From NCBI RefSeq assembly GCF_019232825.1, contig NZ_JAFAND010000043.1, positions 1 through 64,000 of the forward strand: DNA of 64,000 bases, read 5' to 3'. The notes beneath the pieces were generated by a model. It searched no databases and had not been told where the DNA came from. It saw only the letters and a list, made by a program, of their open reading frames with translations. The translations under genes were made by a program, and so were the position numbers. Positions 34,608 through 45,625 of the stretch are shown piece after piece (within the stretch, counting starts at the first letter, position 1; the number at the start of each line of letters is the position of its first letter). The stretch is from Paludibacterium sp. (GTDB lineage Bacteria > Pseudomonadota > Gammaproteobacteria > Burkholderiales > Chromobacteriaceae).

Positions 34608-35414
34608 ATGTTGAGAACCCGCATTTTAACCGCCTTGGTGTTGCTGCCGTTGATGTTGGCGGCGCTATTCTTGTTTCCGGCGTCCGCCTGGGCCGTATTT
34701 GCCGCGTTGGTGTGCGGGCTGGCTTTGTGGGAATTTGCCCGCATGTCCGGTTTTACGCCATGGCGCAATGGTATTTATCTTTCGGTGACGGCGCTTGCCG
34801 CCTGGGGCTTGGGGCGCGCAGCCGTGGTGCCGCCGCCCTGGCTGCACGGGGCGGTGCTGGCGTTTTGGCTCCTGGCGGTGCCGCTTTGGCTTTATCGGCG
34901 CTGGCGCGCGCCGTCCGGACTGACGGCGGCGCTCTTGGGGTGGCTGCTGTTGTTTCCCGCATGGTTTGCCATGTTGGAATGGCGTCCCGAGGCGGACGCG
35001 GCGCATGCGCGGCAGTTGCTGGCCATCATGGGGCTCGTCTGGATTGCCGATGTTGCCGCTTACTTCGCCGGCAAGGCCTTTGGCAAGCGCAAGCTCGCCC
35101 CGGCCATCAGTCCCGGCAAAAGCTGGGAAGGCGTGGCGGGCGCATTGCTCGCAGTGGCGCTGTACGTGCAGTGGGTGAATCATATGGGCTGGATGCTCCT
35201 GCCGCTTTCCCGGTGGCAATGGCTGGCGCTGGCGCTGCCGTTGACCATGGTGAGCGTCGGCGGCGATCTGCTCGAGTCCTGGTTCAAGCGCTGCGCGGGC
35301 ATGAAGGACAGCAGCGCGCTCTTGCCGGGACATGGCGGTGTTTATGACCGCATAGACAGCCTGATTGCAGTGTTGGCCGTCAGCAATGCCCTGCGGGCGT
35401 TGGCCGGTTGGTGA
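34608..35414 (+). CDS. cdsA: Phosphatidate cytidylyltransferase
   Basis: 268 residues, several membrane helices. CDP-diglyceride synthase signature at the C-terminus: SVGGDLLESWFKRCAGMKDS, followed by LLPGHGGVYDRIDSL. Makes CDP-diacylglycerol for phospholipid synthesis. ATG 34608 is preferred over an in-frame TTG overlapping the uppS stop. A GC-rich perfect hairpin (35436-35454) lies in the gap to dxr. Confidence 0.96.
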   Translation: MLRTRILTALVLLPLMLAALFLFPASAWAVFAALVCGLALWEFARMSGFTPWRNGIYLSVTALAAWGLGRAAVVPPPWLHGAVLAFWLLAVPLWLYRRWRAPSGLTAALLGWLLLFPAWFAMLEWRPEADAAHARQLLAIMGLVWIADVAAYFAGKAFGKRKLAPAISPGKSWEGVAGALLAVALYVQWVNHMGWMLLPLSRWQWLALALPLTMVSVGGDLLESWFKRCAGMKDSSALLPGHGGVYDRIDSLIAVLAVSNALRALAGW

Positions 35415-35479
35415 CATTCCGGCGCTGTTCTTTTTCGCCGCGCTAAGCGCGGCGCAATGTCAACTCCCGAGTATTGCTC

Positions 35480-36667
35480 ATGAAACCTCAAGGTATTGCC
35501 GTACTGGGCGCAACCGGCAGCATCGGCGTTAATACGCTCGATGTGTTGGCGCGCCATACCGATCGTTATCGCGTGGAAGTGCTGACGGGCAACCGCCAGG
35601 TGGACCGCATGTTGGCTCAGTGTCTGCAGTTCTCGCCGCGCGTCGTTGTCATGGCCGACGAGACCGTCGCCGGCGCGCTGCGCCAGCGCCTGGCCGAGCG
35701 CTCATTGTCCGGTATCCAGGTTTGGCACGGTGCCGAGGCGCTGGTCGAGGCGGTTCGGCTTCCCGAGGTCGACGTGGTGATGGCTGCCATTGTCGGCGTT
35801 GCCGGCTTGCCTTCCGCCATGGCGGCGGCGCAGGCCGGCAAGCGTGTGCTACTGGCCAACAAAGAGTCGCTGGTGGTGGCGGGGCGCTTGTTCATGCAGG
35901 CGGTCGAGCGCGGTGGCGCCACGCTCTTGCCGGTCGATAGCGAGCACAACGCGATTTTCCAATCGCTGCCCGACAACTGGTCCGGCGATCTCGATGCCGC
36001 CGGTGTCGACAAAATCATTCTGACGGCGTCCGGCGGGCCGTTCCGTACCCGTCCCGCAGACACCTTTGCCGCCATCACCCCGCAGGACGCCTGCAAGCAC
36101 CCCAATTGGGAGATGGGGCGTAAAATCTCGGTGGATTCCGCCACCCTGATGAATAAAGGTTTGGAAGTGATCGAGGCGCACTGGTTGTTTAACGCGCCGG
36201 TCGATCGCATCGACGTCGTGGTTCATCCTCAGAGCGTCATTCATTCCATGGTGCAGTACCGTGACGGTTCGGTGATTGCGCAATTGGGGTCGCCCGATAT
36301 GCGTACACCGATCGCCTGCGCCTTGGCTTGGCCGCAGCGTGTCGATGCCGGCGTGCCGCCCTTGGATTTGTGCGCGCTGTCCGCGCTGACGTTCGAGGCG
36401 CCCGATTTGCAGCGCTTTCCCTGCCTGGGCTTGGCGTTCGCCGCCATACGCGCGGGCGGCGACGCGCCGGCTGTGCTGAACGCCGCCAACGAGGTGGCTG
36501 TAGCGGCGTTTTTGGACGGCAGGATACGGTTTGTCGATATCCCCGGGCTCGTCGAGTCCGCGTTGTCGCATGGCCATCTCGGCGCCAGCAATTCGCTCGG
36601 CGACCTGCTCGCCAAAGATCAAGACACCCGCGCCTATCTTTTGACTCGGATTGGAGCGTCATGCTGA
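35480..36667 (+). CDS. dxr: 1-deoxy-D-xylulose 5-phosphate reductoisomerase
   Basis: 395 residues. NADPH-binding [19 protein letters not shown] at the start, [11 protein letters not shown], metal site DSEHNAIFQ, and [12 protein letters not shown]. The second step of the MEP isoprenoid pathway, feeding uppS. It overlaps rseP by 7 bp. Confidence 0.97.
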   Translation: MKPQGIAVLGATGSIGVNTLDVLARHTDRYRVEVLTGNRQVDRMLAQCLQFSPRVVVMADETVAGALRQRLAERSLSGIQVWHGAEALVEAVRLPEVDVVMAAIVGVAGLPSAMAAAQAGKRVLLANKESLVVAGRLFMQAVERGGATLLPVDSEHNAIFQSLPDNWSGDLDAAGVDKIILTASGGPFRTRPADTFAAITPQDACKHPNWEMGRKISVDSATLMNKGLEVIEAHWLFNAPVDRIDVVVHPQSVIHSMVQYRDGSVIAQLGSPDMRTPIACALAWPQRVDAGVPPLDLCALSALTFEAPDLQRFPCLGLAFAAIRAGGDAPAVLNAANEVAVAAFLDGRIRFVDIPGLVESALSHGHLGASNSLGDLLAKDQDTRAYLLTRIGASC

Positions 36668-38004
36668 CTCTCGTAGCCTTTTTGGTGGCAATCGGCGCCC
36701 TGGTCACCTTTCACGAACTGGGGCATTACACGATTGCCAAGCTCTGTGGCGTCAAGGTCCTGCGTTTTTCCATTGGGTTTGGCCGCCCGCTGTTGTCATG
36801 GCGGATGTTTGATACCGAATGGACCTTGTGCCCCATTCCGCTGGGCGGCTATGTGCGCATGCTCGATGAGCGTGAGGCGCCGGTTGCCGATCACGAATTG
36901 CCGCATAGTTTCAACACCCAGCCGGTGCTTAAGCGGATGGCTATCGTAGCCGCAGGGCCCTTGGCCAATCTGCTGCTGGCCTTTTTGCTCTACTGGGTAT
37001 TGATGGCGCATGGCGTGGTTCAGGCGCGGCCGTGGGTCGGCACCGTGGTTGACGATAGCCCGGCGGCCAGTGCCGGTTTCCAGTCCGGCGATAAGGTGAC
37101 GGCCGTCGATGGCCGTGCGGTTGCCAATTGGCAAGAAATGCGTCTGGCGCTGTTGGATGCGCTGGCGGGCAGGAGCACGCCGCTGGATGTGCGCGTCGAG
37201 ACCGGTAGCGGTGCGGCCACGCGGCGCATTGACGTGCCGCGTTTCGCTCGGCAGTACGCTCAGGCGTTCGAGTCGGGAGAGATCGGCGTCTTGCCGGTGC
37301 GCTATCAGACGGTTGTCGGTGCGCTGGAGGATGATGGGGCGGCAATGCGCGCCGGATTGCGTGTCGGCGACCGGATGTTGTCCGCCGATGGGCGCGTTTT
37401 ACCCGACTGGCAAGCCTGGGTGGCATTGATTCGCGATAACCCGGGCCGTGCGATAACGGTTGGCGTGCTGCGTGACGGCAAGCCGGTGTCCGTTGTGCTG
37501 CGCCCGGCCTCGGTCGACAGCGGCGAGGGTTTTGTCGGTCACGTCGGTATCGGTCCGCAGCAGGACGCGGCTTGGATGGCGGCGCTGCAGTTCACGCAAC
37601 GCTACGATCTCCCGGGAGCGGCAGGGGCCGCCTGGCGGAAAACCGGCGAGACCAGTTGGATGAGCTTGAAATTCCTGGGTCGCATGCTGACGGGCTCGGC
37701 CTCGGCCAACAATCTCAGCGGCCCGTTGGTCATCGCCAGCGTGGCGGGACAGAGCGCGCGTGAAGGGTTGATCGCTTACTTGGAGTTTCTTGCGCTGATC
37801 AGCGTCAGCATCGGAATACTCAATTTGCTTCCGATACCGGTTCTGGATGGCGGGCACTTAATGTATTATACGGCGGAGCTTGTCAGGGGGAGGCCATTGA
37901 GCGAGAGCGTGCAGCTCATGGGGCAGCGTATCGGATTCGCGCTGCTGTTCGCGTTAATGGCCTTTGCAATGCTAAACGATATCAGCCGCCTTTTTGGGGG
38001 TTAA
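36661..38004 (+). CDS. rseP: RseP intramembrane zinc protease
   Basis: 447 residues. Zinc motif HELGH at 18-22, first membrane helix [17 protein letters not shown], two PDZ-like domains (~105-190 and ~200-280), and the membrane LDG motif [13 protein letters not shown]. It completes site-2 cleavage of anti-sigma factor RseA-type proteins in the envelope-stress response. Start overlaps dxr and it lies directly before bamA, the usual arrangement. Confidence 0.96.
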   Translation: MLTLVAFLVAIGALVTFHELGHYTIAKLCGVKVLRFSIGFGRPLLSWRMFDTEWTLCPIPLGGYVRMLDEREAPVADHELPHSFNTQPVLKRMAIVAAGPLANLLLAFLLYWVLMAHGVVQARPWVGTVVDDSPAASAGFQSGDKVTAVDGRAVANWQEMRLALLDALAGRSTPLDVRVETGSGAATRRIDVPRFARQYAQAFESGEIGVLPVRYQTVVGALEDDGAAMRAGLRVGDRMLSADGRVLPDWQAWVALIRDNPGRAITVGVLRDGKPVSVVLRPASVDSGEGFVGHVGIGPQQDAAWMAALQFTQRYDLPGAAGAAWRKTGETSWMSLKFLGRMLTGSASANNLSGPLVIASVAGQSAREGLIAYLEFLALISVSIGILNLLPIPVLDGGHLMYYTAELVRGRPLSESVQLMGQRIGFALLFALMAFAMLNDISRLFGG

Positions 38005-38014
38005 TGAAGATCCT

Positions 38015-40297
38015 ATGAAATTGAAACTCGTCGCGGCGGCCGTGCTGGGGCTGTCCTCTGCTGCTTGGGCTGCCGATCCGTTTGTCGTCAAGGATATCAA
38101 GGTCGAAGGTCTGCAACGTACCGAAGCCGGTACCGTATTCAACTATCTGCCGATCAAGGTCGGCGACACCTTTACCGACCAGAAGGCGAGCGACGCGATC
38201 AAGGCGCTCTTCGCCACCGGATTCTTCAATGACGTGCGCGTCGAGTCGTCCGACGGCATCGTGTATGTGGAAGTGGCCGAGCGGCCGGTGATCGCTCAGC
38301 TCACCATCTCCGGCGCCAAGGAATTCGATAAGGATCAGCTGAAAAAAGCGCTCAAGGACAATGGCTTGGCCGAGTCCCGGGTGTATGACCAGGCATTGCT
38401 GGATGGCGCCGTGCAGGAACTCAAGCGCCAGTATTACAGCCGTGGCAAGTATTCGGTCGAAATCAGCCCGCACATCACCAAGCTCGACCGTAACCGCGTA
38501 TCGGTTTCGCTCGACATCACGGAAGGCATTACCGCCAAGATCAAGGATATTCGCATCGTCGGCAATCAGACGTTCGATACGTCCACGTTGCTGGATCAGT
38601 TCGCGTTGACGACCGGCGACTGGGCTTCCTGGATCAGCCATAACGATCAGTACTCCAAGCAAAAACTGACGGGTGACTTGGAAAAGCTGCGCGCTTTCTA
38701 TCAAAATCAGGGTTATCTCGAATTCAATATCGACTCCACTCAGGTGTCGATTGCGGCCGACAAAGAGTCGGTCTATCTCACCATCAACGTGACCGAGGGT
38801 AAGCGCTTTACCATCGGCGACGTGAAGATCGGCGGCGACACCAAGGTGCCGGAAGCCGAGTTGCGCAAGCTGCTATTGATCAAGACCGGCGACGTTTTCG
38901 ATCGCGAGAAGGTCAACGAGTCGGTGACGGCGTTGACCGACCGTCTGGGCAACGATGGTTATGCCTTCACCAACGTCAACGTGGTGCCGGATTTGGACCG
39001 CGATCACAACATCGCCAATCTGACCTTCTTCGTCGATCCGGGCCGTCGCACCTACGTGCGTCACGTGAACATCAGCGGCAACACCAAAACCCGCGATGAG
39101 GTGGTTCGACGCGAGATGCGCCAATTGGAAGGCGGTTATTACAACAGCGCCGCCATCAAACGAAGCAAGGAGCGTATCGACCTGCTGGGGTATTTCGACG
39201 ATATCAATGTCGAAACCCCGGCCGTGGGCGATGCGCCGGACCAGGTCGACGTCAACGTCGGCCTCAAGGAGCGCTCCACCGGCAGCATTAGCGCGGGTGT
39301 CGGCTTCGTCCAGGGCGAAGGCTTGCAGCTGTCGGCCGGGATTTCGCAGACCAACGTGCTCGGGTCGGGCAAGACCGCCGCGTTGAGCGTGTCCACCGGC
39401 TCGGTCAACAAGGTGATTTCGCTGTCGTTCACCGATCCGTATTACACCACCGACGGCATCAGCCTCGGTTACAACGTTTATCATCGCAGCTACAACCCGG
39501 ACACCATCAACTTGTCCGCGTACAAGACGACCAGCACGGGCGCCAGCGTCACTGCCGGGGTGCCGATCACCGAGCGCGACCGGGTGAACTTCACCCTGGG
39601 CTACGACGTAACCGACATCACGACCTTCGATAACAGCGCGCAGCAATATATCGATTACGTCAACACCCACGGCAATCGGAGCACGACGCTCAGCGCCGGC
39701 GCAAGCTGGGGACGCGACACGCGCGACAGCGCGCTATGGCCGACCCGCGGCTATACCACCAATGTGTCGTACGACATGGGCCTGCCGGGCGGTAACGTCA
39801 ACTACTACCGCCTGGGGCACAACGAGTCGTGGTTCTTCCCGGTCTCCAAGACCTACACGCTGATGATCTACGGTGAAGTCGGGGCCATCAACGGCTATGG
39901 CCAGACCTCGACCGTACCGTTCTTCGACAACTATTACGTGGGCGGTATCGGTTCGGTGCGCGGCTTCGACAACGGCAGCCTGGGTCCGCAGGACAACAAC
40001 GGCTATGCATTGGGCGGCACCCGTAAAGCGGTGGCGAGCACGGAGCTTTTGTTCCCGTTCCCGGGGATGCGCGATAACAAATCGGTGCGGATGAGCGTCT
40101 TTGCCGATGCGGGGACGGTATGGGGCGACGACTCCGTGCCGACGTCGGCGAGCCAGGCGTTCCGCTACTCGACGGGTCTCGCGCTGACGTGGCTGTCGCC
40201 GGTCGGGCCGATGAAGTTTAGCTATGCGATGCCGATGCATAAGAAGGAAGGCGATAAGATTCAACGACTGCAATTCCAGCTTGGCACCGTGTTCTAA
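38015..40297 (+). CDS. bamA: Outer-membrane protein assembly factor BamA
   Basis: 760 residues. Signal peptide (MKLKLVAAAVLGLSSAAWAA), five POTRA domains to about residue 420, then a 16-strand beta-barrel with the lid-lock motif GGIGSVRGFDNGSLGP near 645-660 and a C-terminal Phe (LQFQLGTVF), the usual OMP signal. Inserts beta-barrel proteins into the outer membrane. Start ATG 38015 gives the clean signal peptide; an earlier in-frame ATG would overlap rseP. Confidence 0.97.
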   Translation: MKLKLVAAAVLGLSSAAWAADPFVVKDIKVEGLQRTEAGTVFNYLPIKVGDTFTDQKASDAIKALFATGFFNDVRVESSDGIVYVEVAERPVIAQLTISGAKEFDKDQLKKALKDNGLAESRVYDQALLDGAVQELKRQYYSRGKYSVEISPHITKLDRNRVSVSLDITEGITAKIKDIRIVGNQTFDTSTLLDQFALTTGDWASWISHNDQYSKQKLTGDLEKLRAFYQNQGYLEFNIDSTQVSIAADKESVYLTINVTEGKRFTIGDVKIGGDTKVPEAELRKLLLIKTGDVFDREKVNESVTALTDRLGNDGYAFTNVNVVPDLDRDHNIANLTFFVDPGRRTYVRHVNISGNTKTRDEVVRREMRQLEGGYYNSAAIKRSKERIDLLGYFDDINVETPAVGDAPDQVDVNVGLKERSTGSISAGVGFVQGEGLQLSAGISQTNVLGSGKTAALSVSTGSVNKVISLSFTDPYYTTDGISLGYNVYHRSYNPDTINLSAYKTTSTGASVTAGVPITERDRVNFTLGYDVTDITTFDNSAQQYIDYVNTHGNRSTTLSAGASWGRDTRDSALWPTRGYTTNVSYDMGLPGGNVNYYRLGHNESWFFPVSKTYTLMIYGEVGAINGYGQTSTVPFFDNYYVGGIGSVRGFDNGSLGPQDNNGYALGGTRKAVASTELLFPFPGMRDNKSVRMSVFADAGTVWGDDSVPTSASQAFRYSTGLALTWLSPVGPMKFSYAMPMHKKEGDKIQRLQFQLGTVF

Positions 40298-40310
40298 CGG
40301 AGGAATGTCT

Positions 40311-40799
40311 GTGAAGGCAAATAAATGGTTGGGATTGGCTGCCGGGCTGCTGTTGGCCTGGCAATGCCACGCCGATGATTTCAAACTAGGCTATATCAAT
40401 ATCGAGCGTGTCTATCGCGAGGCCAAGCCGGCGCTCGCCATTCAGAAACGCCTCGATGACGAATTCGGCGCGCGCCGCGAGGAGCTCAAAGGCTTGCAAG
40501 CCAAGGGCAAGCAACTCGAGGCGCTGCTGGTGAAGCCCGATTTGCCCGACGCGGAACGTAAGGGCGATCAGCGGGAACTGGATGCGTTGATTCGTGACTA
40601 CAATGCTAAGTCGGCCTCGCTAAGCGAAGACTTCAACCAGCGTCGGGCGGAAGAGTTCGCTGCGTTCCTGCAGCGCGCCAATCAAGTGGTGCGCGATATC
40701 GCTGAAAAGGGGCACTACGACCTGATCTTGCAGGATTCGGTGTATGTCAGCCCGAAGTATGACCTGACCGACTCGCTGCTCAAGGCGCTAGACCAATAA
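40311..40799 (+). CDS. skp: Periplasmic chaperone Skp/OmpH
   Basis: About 162 residues. Signal peptide ([17 protein letters not shown]), then the Skp start [20 protein letters not shown] and a long charged coiled coil ([17 protein letters not shown]). Holds unfolded OMPs for BamA. GGAGGA is too close to the ATG at 40305, so GTG 40311 (7-base spacing) is the more likely start. The next gene follows after a terminator-like hairpin. Confidence 0.92.
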   Translation: MKANKWLGLAAGLLLAWQCHADDFKLGYINIERVYREAKPALAIQKRLDDEFGARREELKGLQAKGKQLEALLVKPDLPDAERKGDQRELDALIRDYNAKSASLSEDFNQRRAEEFAAFLQRANQVVRDIAEKGHYDLILQDSVYVSPKYDLTDSLLKALDQ

Positions 40800-40817
40800 A
40801 CCCATTACCGTCGGGAG

Positions 40818-40845
40818 AAGCCGGCCCCGGGTCGGCTTTGTTTTT
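40818..40845 (+). terminator. Terminator-like hairpin abutting the lpxD start
   Basis: AAGCCGGCC / GGTCGGCTT, 9-bp stem (one G-T) with a 3-base loop, followed by TGTTTTT, one base before the lpxD ATG at 40847. It is 18 bp after the skp stop. It would both reduce transcription into lpxD and fold over the position where a ribosome site is expected. Confidence 0.65.
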
Positions 40846-40846
40846 G

Positions 40847-41893
40847 ATGTCTTATACCTTATCGGAAATTGTTGCCCGCCTCGGGGGGGAACGGCACGGC
40901 GCCGATGTCGCGGTAGCGCGCGTCGCGCCGCTGGATATGGCGCGGCCGGGTGAGCTGAGTTTCATCACGCACACCAAGTACCGCCATCAGCTAGAGGCCT
41001 GCGAGGCCAGTGCCGTCATTGTTTCGCCGCGGATTTTGGCGGCAGCGCCGGTGGACCGGCCGGTCATCGTGACGCCGGACCCCTATCTGTATTTCGCCAA
41101 GGTGGCAACCCTGTTTAACCCGCCGCAAGCCGCCGTTGCCGGGGTGCACGGTTTGGCCTCGCTGGGGGCGGGCAGCAAGGTGGCGGCGAGCGCGGAGGTG
41201 CGCGAGCACGTCAGCATCGGCGCGCGTGCGGTAATCGGCGAGCGTTGCCGCCTGATGCCGGGCGTGGTGGTCGGCGACGACTGCGTGCTGGGCGACGATG
41301 TGGTTCTTTACCCGAACGTGACCGTTTACCACAATTGCGTGATAGGTCACCGTGTGACCGTCCATTCCGGCGCGGTGATCGGCGCCGATGGCTTCGGTTT
41401 GGCAAAGGACGGCGATGCCTGGTTCAAGATCCCGCAAACCGGCCGGGTGCTGATCGGCGACGACGTTGAAGTCGGCGCCAATACCACCATCGACCGCGGC
41501 GCGTTGGCCGATACCGTGATTGGCCGGGGCGCCAAGATCGACAACCTGGTGCAGATCGCCCACAACGTCCATATCGGCGAACATACCGCGATCGCCGGTT
41601 GCGTCGGCATCGCCGGCAGCACGCGCATCGGCGCTTATTGCACGATTGGCGGCGCCGCCATGTTCGTCGGCCACATCGAGATCGCCGACCGCACGCATAT
41701 CGGCGGCGGCACGCTGGTTTCCAAATCCATCCGCCAGGCGGACAGCTACGCTTCGTCGTACCCCTTGTCCACCATGAAAGACTGGCTGTCCAATGCGGTC
41801 CATTTGCGTCATCTCGACGACCTGGTCGGCCGCGTCAAGCAGTTGGAAAAAGAGCTTAGAACCATCCAAAACAAGGAAGTCCCGAATGAGTGA
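40847..41893 (+). CDS. lpxD: UDP-3-O-acylglucosamine N-acyltransferase
   Basis: 348 residues. N-terminal uridine-binding domain ([30 protein letters not shown]), then a left-handed beta-helix of hexapeptide repeats from ~110 to 300 and a C-terminal helix. Third step of lipid A synthesis. No clear ribosome site lies next to ATG; a terminator-like hairpin occupies that position. It overlaps fabZ by 8 bp. Confidence 0.96.
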   Translation: MSYTLSEIVARLGGERHGADVAVARVAPLDMARPGELSFITHTKYRHQLEACEASAVIVSPRILAAAPVDRPVIVTPDPYLYFAKVATLFNPPQAAVAGVHGLASLGAGSKVAASAEVREHVSIGARAVIGERCRLMPGVVVGDDCVLGDDVVLYPNVTVYHNCVIGHRVTVHSGAVIGADGFGLAKDGDAWFKIPQTGRVLIGDDVEVGANTTIDRGALADTVIGRGAKIDNLVQIAHNVHIGEHTAIAGCVGIAGSTRIGAYCTIGGAAMFVGHIEIADRTHIGGGTLVSKSIRQADSYASSYPLSTMKDWLSNAVHLRHLDDLVGRVKQLEKELRTIQNKEVPNE

Positions 41894-42341
41894 ACATGCC
41901 GTGTCGATTGACGTGCGCGAGATCATGCGTTATTTGCCGCACCGTTATCCGTTTTTGTTGGTCGATCGCATCGTCGAGTTCGAAGCGGGCAAGCGCATTG
42001 TCGGCCTCAAAAATGTGACCATCAACGAGCCGTTCTTCCAAGGGCACTTCGAACACTATCCGGTGATGCCGGGCGTGCTGATCATCGAGGCGCTGGCCCA
42101 GGCCGCCGGGGTGCTGGCCATTCGCAGCGCCGGCCATGAGCGTAAGGAAAACGAATTGTATTTCTTTGTCGGCATCGACAACGCCCGTTTCCGCCGTCAA
42201 GTCGTGCCGGGCGACACGCTGCTGCTGGAGGCGGTGCAACTGCAGAGCAAACGCGGCATCGCCAAGTACCGTGCCATTGCCCGTGTCGGCGACGAAGTCG
42301 CTTGCGAGGCGGAGATCATGTGCGCGCAACGGGAGGTGTGA
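41886..42341 (+). CDS. fabZ: (3R)-hydroxyacyl-ACP dehydratase FabZ
   Basis: 151 residues, hot-dog fold. [20 protein letters not shown] and the active-site stretch [20 protein letters not shown] (catalytic His and Glu). Dehydrates hydroxyacyl-ACP, competing with LpxA/LpxD for the same substrate pool. Overlaps lpxD; lpxA starts 1 bp after its stop. Confidence 0.97.
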   Translation: MSEHAVSIDVREIMRYLPHRYPFLLVDRIVEFEAGKRIVGLKNVTINEPFFQGHFEHYPVMPGVLIIEALAQAAGVLAIRSAGHERKENELYFFVGIDNARFRRQVVPGDTLLLEAVQLQSKRGIAKYRAIARVGDEVACEAEIMCAQREV

Positions 42342-42342
42342 C

Positions 42343-43125
42343 GTGACCCAGCAACGGATTCATCCGACCGCGCTGATCGACCCGTCGGCCGAGCTCGCCG
42401 AAGACGTTGAAGTCGGGGCCTACAGCATTATCGGCCCCCATGTCGAAATCGGCGCCGGCACGCGCATCGGGCCGCATGTGGTGCTCGACGGCCATACCCG
42501 GCTCGGCGCCAACAATCGCGTGTTCCAGTTCGCCTCGGTGGGTGCCGAGCCGCAGGACAAGAAATACGCCGGCGAACCGACGCGGCTGGAAATTGGCGAC
42601 AACAACACCATTCGCGAGTTCTGTACGATCAATACCGGCACGGCGCAAGACGCAGGTGTCACCCGGATCGGCGACGACAATTGGATCATGGCCTATGTGC
42701 ACATCGCCCATGATTGTCAAATCGGCAGCCGCACCATCATGGCCAACAACACCACGCTGGCCGGGCACGTGCATGTGGGCGATTGGGTCTTCCTGGGCGG
42801 CTTTACCGCCGTGCACCAGTTCGTGATCATCGGCGAGCACGCGATGACCGCATTTTGCAGCGCGGTGGCCCAGGACGTGCCGCCATTCGTGACGGCGCAT
42901 GGCAACCGCGCCGTGCCGAGCGGCATCAACAGCGAAGGGCTGAAGCGGCGAGGGTACTCGCCGGAGGCCATCCGCACGGTGAAGAATGCCTACAAAACGC
43001 TCTACCGCCAGGGCTTGCCTCTCGAGGCGGCGCGCGAGCAAATATTAGCCGAAGCGGAGACCAGCGCAGAACTGGCCCCGTTTACCCGATTCTTCGCGCT
43101 CTCCGAGCGCGGCATTATTCGTTGA
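42343..43125 (+). CDS. lpxA: UDP-N-acetylglucosamine O-acyltransferase
   Basis: 260 residues from a GTG start next to the fabZ stop (GGGAGG upstream). Hexapeptide beta-helix ([20 protein letters not shown]) with catalytic-region [14 protein letters not shown], and a C-terminal helical domain ([20 protein letters not shown]). First step of lipid A synthesis. Confidence 0.97.
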   Translation: MTQQRIHPTALIDPSAELAEDVEVGAYSIIGPHVEIGAGTRIGPHVVLDGHTRLGANNRVFQFASVGAEPQDKKYAGEPTRLEIGDNNTIREFCTINTGTAQDAGVTRIGDDNWIMAYVHIAHDCQIGSRTIMANNTTLAGHVHVGDWVFLGGFTAVHQFVIIGEHAMTAFCSAVAQDVPPFVTAHGNRAVPSGINSEGLKRRGYSPEAIRTVKNAYKTLYRQGLPLEAAREQILAEAETSAELAPFTRFFALSERGIIR

Positions 43126-43128
43126 GCC

Positions 43129-44295
43129 ATGCCAGAGATCACTCATAACTTCGACAAGACCCTGCGTGTCGCCATGGTTGCCGGCGAGGCATCGGGCGAC
43201 ATGCTGGGCGCGCAGTTGATGGAGGCCATGATCCGCCGTTATCCGCGGATCGAGTTTTTCGGGATTGGCGGCCCGCACATGGAGGCAAGGGGGCTGCGTT
43301 CCATGGTGCCGCAGGAAAAGCTGGCGGTACGCGGTTATGCCGAGGTGCTCAAGCACTTGCCCGAATTGTTGCGTATCCGCAAAGAGCTGCGTGCCAATTT
43401 GATCAAGTCGCGACCGGACGTTTTCGTCGGTATCGATGCGCCGGATTTCAACCTGCCGCTGGAAGCGAAGCTCAAGCAGGCCGGCATTCCCACCGTGCAC
43501 TACGTCAGCCCTTCGGTCTGGGCATGGCGGCCGGAGCGCATCCAGCGCATTGCCCGCGCCGTGAGCAAGGTGCTGTGTCTGTTCCCGATGGAGCCGCCGC
43601 TGTATGTCAAGGCAGGGGTGCCGGTCTCGTATGTGGGGCACCCCCTGGCGAGCGAGATTCCGCTTGCAACGGATAAAGAGGCGATGCGCGAGCAGTTGGC
43701 TTTGCCTAAAAGCGCGCCGATCTTCGCCTTGCTGCCGGGCAGCCGGATCAGCGAGCTCGATTACATGGCGCCGATCTATATCGAGACCGCCAAGCTGTTG
43801 CTGAAAAAGTTTCCCGAAGCACAGTTCATCGTGCCGCTGGCCACCCGCGCCACGCGCGACCGCTTCGATGCCATCCTGACCCGGCTCAAAGCCTGGGAGT
43901 TGCCGATTCGCAAGCTGTTCGGCCATGCGCAAATGGCCATCATCGCCAGTGACGTGGTCTTGGTCACCAGCGGCACTGCCACGCTGGAAGTGGCTTTGTG
44001 CAAACGGCCGATGGTGATCAGCTATAAGCTGTCGACGTTGACGTACTGGCTGGTCAAGCACAAGTTGCGTCTACCCTACGTGGGTTTGCCCAATATTCTC
44101 TGCGAACGGGCGGTGGTGCCGGAGTTGCTGCAGAAGAATGCCCGGCCGGAGAAGTTGGCTGCGGAGATCGAGCGTATTTATCACGACAAGGACTATCAGG
44201 ATGAACTGACGGTTCTGTTCGATGAGCTGCAGTTGCGTTTGCGCATGGACACTTCCACCCAGGCGGCGGAAGACGTGCTGCAGGTAGCGCAATGA
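43129..44295 (+). CDS. lpxB: Lipid-A-disaccharide synthase
   Basis: 388 residues, GT19. [53 protein letters not shown], and [10 protein letters not shown]. Joins UDP-diacyl-GlcN with lipid X on the inner membrane. Overlaps rnhB by 4 bp (ATGA). Confidence 0.97.
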   Translation: MPEITHNFDKTLRVAMVAGEASGDMLGAQLMEAMIRRYPRIEFFGIGGPHMEARGLRSMVPQEKLAVRGYAEVLKHLPELLRIRKELRANLIKSRPDVFVGIDAPDFNLPLEAKLKQAGIPTVHYVSPSVWAWRPERIQRIARAVSKVLCLFPMEPPLYVKAGVPVSYVGHPLASEIPLATDKEAMREQLALPKSAPIFALLPGSRISELDYMAPIYIETAKLLLKKFPEAQFIVPLATRATRDRFDAILTRLKAWELPIRKLFGHAQMAIIASDVVLVTSGTATLEVALCKRPMVISYKLSTLTYWLVKHKLRLPYVGLPNILCERAVVPELLQKNARPEKLAAEIERIYHDKDYQDELTVLFDELQLRLRMDTSTQAAEDVLQVAQ

Positions 44296-44879
44296 CGCTG
44301 CTGTGCGGCGTCGACGAGGCGGGGCGGGGGCCGTTGGCGGGCGCCGTCTTCGCCGCGGCGGTGATCCTCGACCCGGCGCGGCCCATTGAGGGGTTGGCCG
44401 ATTCCAAGGTGTTGAGCGAGGCCAAGCGCGAGTCGCTGGCGTTGGAAATCAAAGAACGCGCGCGTGCCTGGTGCATTGCCAGCGCCTCCGTCGAGGAAAT
44501 CGACCGGCTCAATATCCTGCACGCGACCATGCTAGCCATGTATCGCGCCGTTGACGGCCTGTCGATCCAGCCTGATTTGGTGCAAATCGACGGTAACCGC
44601 GTGCCGCGGCAATTGACCCTGCCTGCCGAGGCGATCGTTAAGGGGGATGCGCGCGTGGCGGCGATTTCGGCCGCCTCCATCTTGGCCAAAACCGCGCGCG
44701 ACGCCGAACTGATCGCGCTGGATGCGCGTTGGCCTGGTTATGGCTTTGCCCGCCACAAAGGCTACCCGACCGCGGAGCACCTGGCTGCGCTCGCCACGCT
44801 TGGCGTGCTGCCGGTGCATCGCAAAACCTTTGCCCCGGTGCGCCAAGCGCTTGGCCTGCAGCAAGGCCGTTTGTTCTGA
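44292..44879 (+). CDS. rnhB: Ribonuclease HII
   Basis: 195 residues. [20 protein letters not shown] (metal-binding Asp and Glu), [11 protein letters not shown], and [13 protein letters not shown]. Removes RNA from RNA/DNA hybrids and single ribonucleotides. ATGA overlap with lpxB. Confidence 0.96.
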   Translation: MTLLCGVDEAGRGPLAGAVFAAAVILDPARPIEGLADSKVLSEAKRESLALEIKERARAWCIASASVEEIDRLNILHATMLAMYRAVDGLSIQPDLVQIDGNRVPRQLTLPAEAIVKGDARVAAISAASILAKTARDAELIALDARWPGYGFARHKGYPTAEHLAALATLGVLPVHRKTFAPVRQALGLQQGRLF

Positions 44880-44886
44880 CCTCCCC

Positions 44887-45369
44887 ATGGCGCGCGACAC
44901 GTGTTTCCCGCCGCTAACCGCATCGCACACCCGTGTTTTGCTGCTTGGCTCCCTGCCGGGGCAAGCCTCCCTGGCCGCCAATCGCTACTATGCACATCCG
45001 CGCAATCAATTTTGGCGCTTGCTTGGTGATGTTCTCAATATACCGTTGACCACGATGACTTACGATGAGCGCGTTGAGCATCTGTTGGCGGCGGGTGTGG
45101 GGCTATGGGACGTTGTGGGTGAGGCGGAGCGCAAGGGTAGTCTGGACGCGGATCTGCGCCGGGTGCGGTATAACGATTTGCATCAGCTTGTGGCCGATCT
45201 GCCCCATTTGCGCGCCGTCGGCTTCAATGGCCAAACGGCGGCGCGAGCCGGTGCGGTCCTGGCGGAACAGACGGTCGCCTTGTTGTCGTTGCCGTCCTCC
45301 AGTCCGGCCTATACCTTGCCCTATGACAATAAACTTGCCCAATGGCGTGAAATTGCGCGATATTTGTAA
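44887..45369 (+). CDS. DNA-deoxyinosine glycosylase (family 6 uracil-DNA-glycosylase superfamily)
   Basis: 160 residues from ATG 44887, 7 bp after rnhB. Motif 1 LLLGSLPGQASLAANRYYAH, then PRNQFWRLLGDVL, WDVVGEAERKGSLD, AVGFNGQTAA, and the C-terminal motif LPSSSPAYT. This order fits the hypoxanthine-DNA glycosylase group, which removes deaminated adenine. The exact substrate range is not shown by sequence. Confidence 0.85.
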   Translation: MARDTCFPPLTASHTRVLLLGSLPGQASLAANRYYAHPRNQFWRLLGDVLNIPLTTMTYDERVEHLLAAGVGLWDVVGEAERKGSLDADLRRVRYNDLHQLVADLPHLRAVGFNGQTAARAGAVLAEQTVALLSLPSSSPAYTLPYDNKLAQWREIARYL

Positions 45370-45395
45370 TCAGAATCAATCCATGAGGTCGAGCC

Positions 45396-45614
45396 ATGAA
45401 TCGTTACTGCATCTGGTTTGTTACGCCCGACGATAGCGTCATGCGTCGCGCCGAGGTCGCGCTCAATGGCACGATTCATTGCCATCAGGCCCTGGAGGAA
45501 ATCGAGGCCCAATTGGCGGTCGATTGCGGCCTGAGCCAGGTCATGATCGTCGACTGGAAGCGTTTTGAGCCGGAGGAGGCTCCTACGAACGTGCGTCACG
45601 TGCGCGTCGCCTGA
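45396..45614 (+). CDS. Small hypothetical protein
   Basis: 72 residues, start MNRYCIWFVTPDDSVMRRAE. Predicted as a small alpha/beta fold with no membrane segment. It sits between the glycosylase and a ferredoxin gene on the same strand (gaps of 26 and 11 bp), so it may be co-transcribed. Function unknown. Confidence 0.6.
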   Translation: MNRYCIWFVTPDDSVMRRAEVALNGTIHCHQALEEIEAQLAVDCGLSQVMIVDWKRFEPEEAPTNVRHVRVA

Positions 45615-45625
45615 CCTGGCGACTG

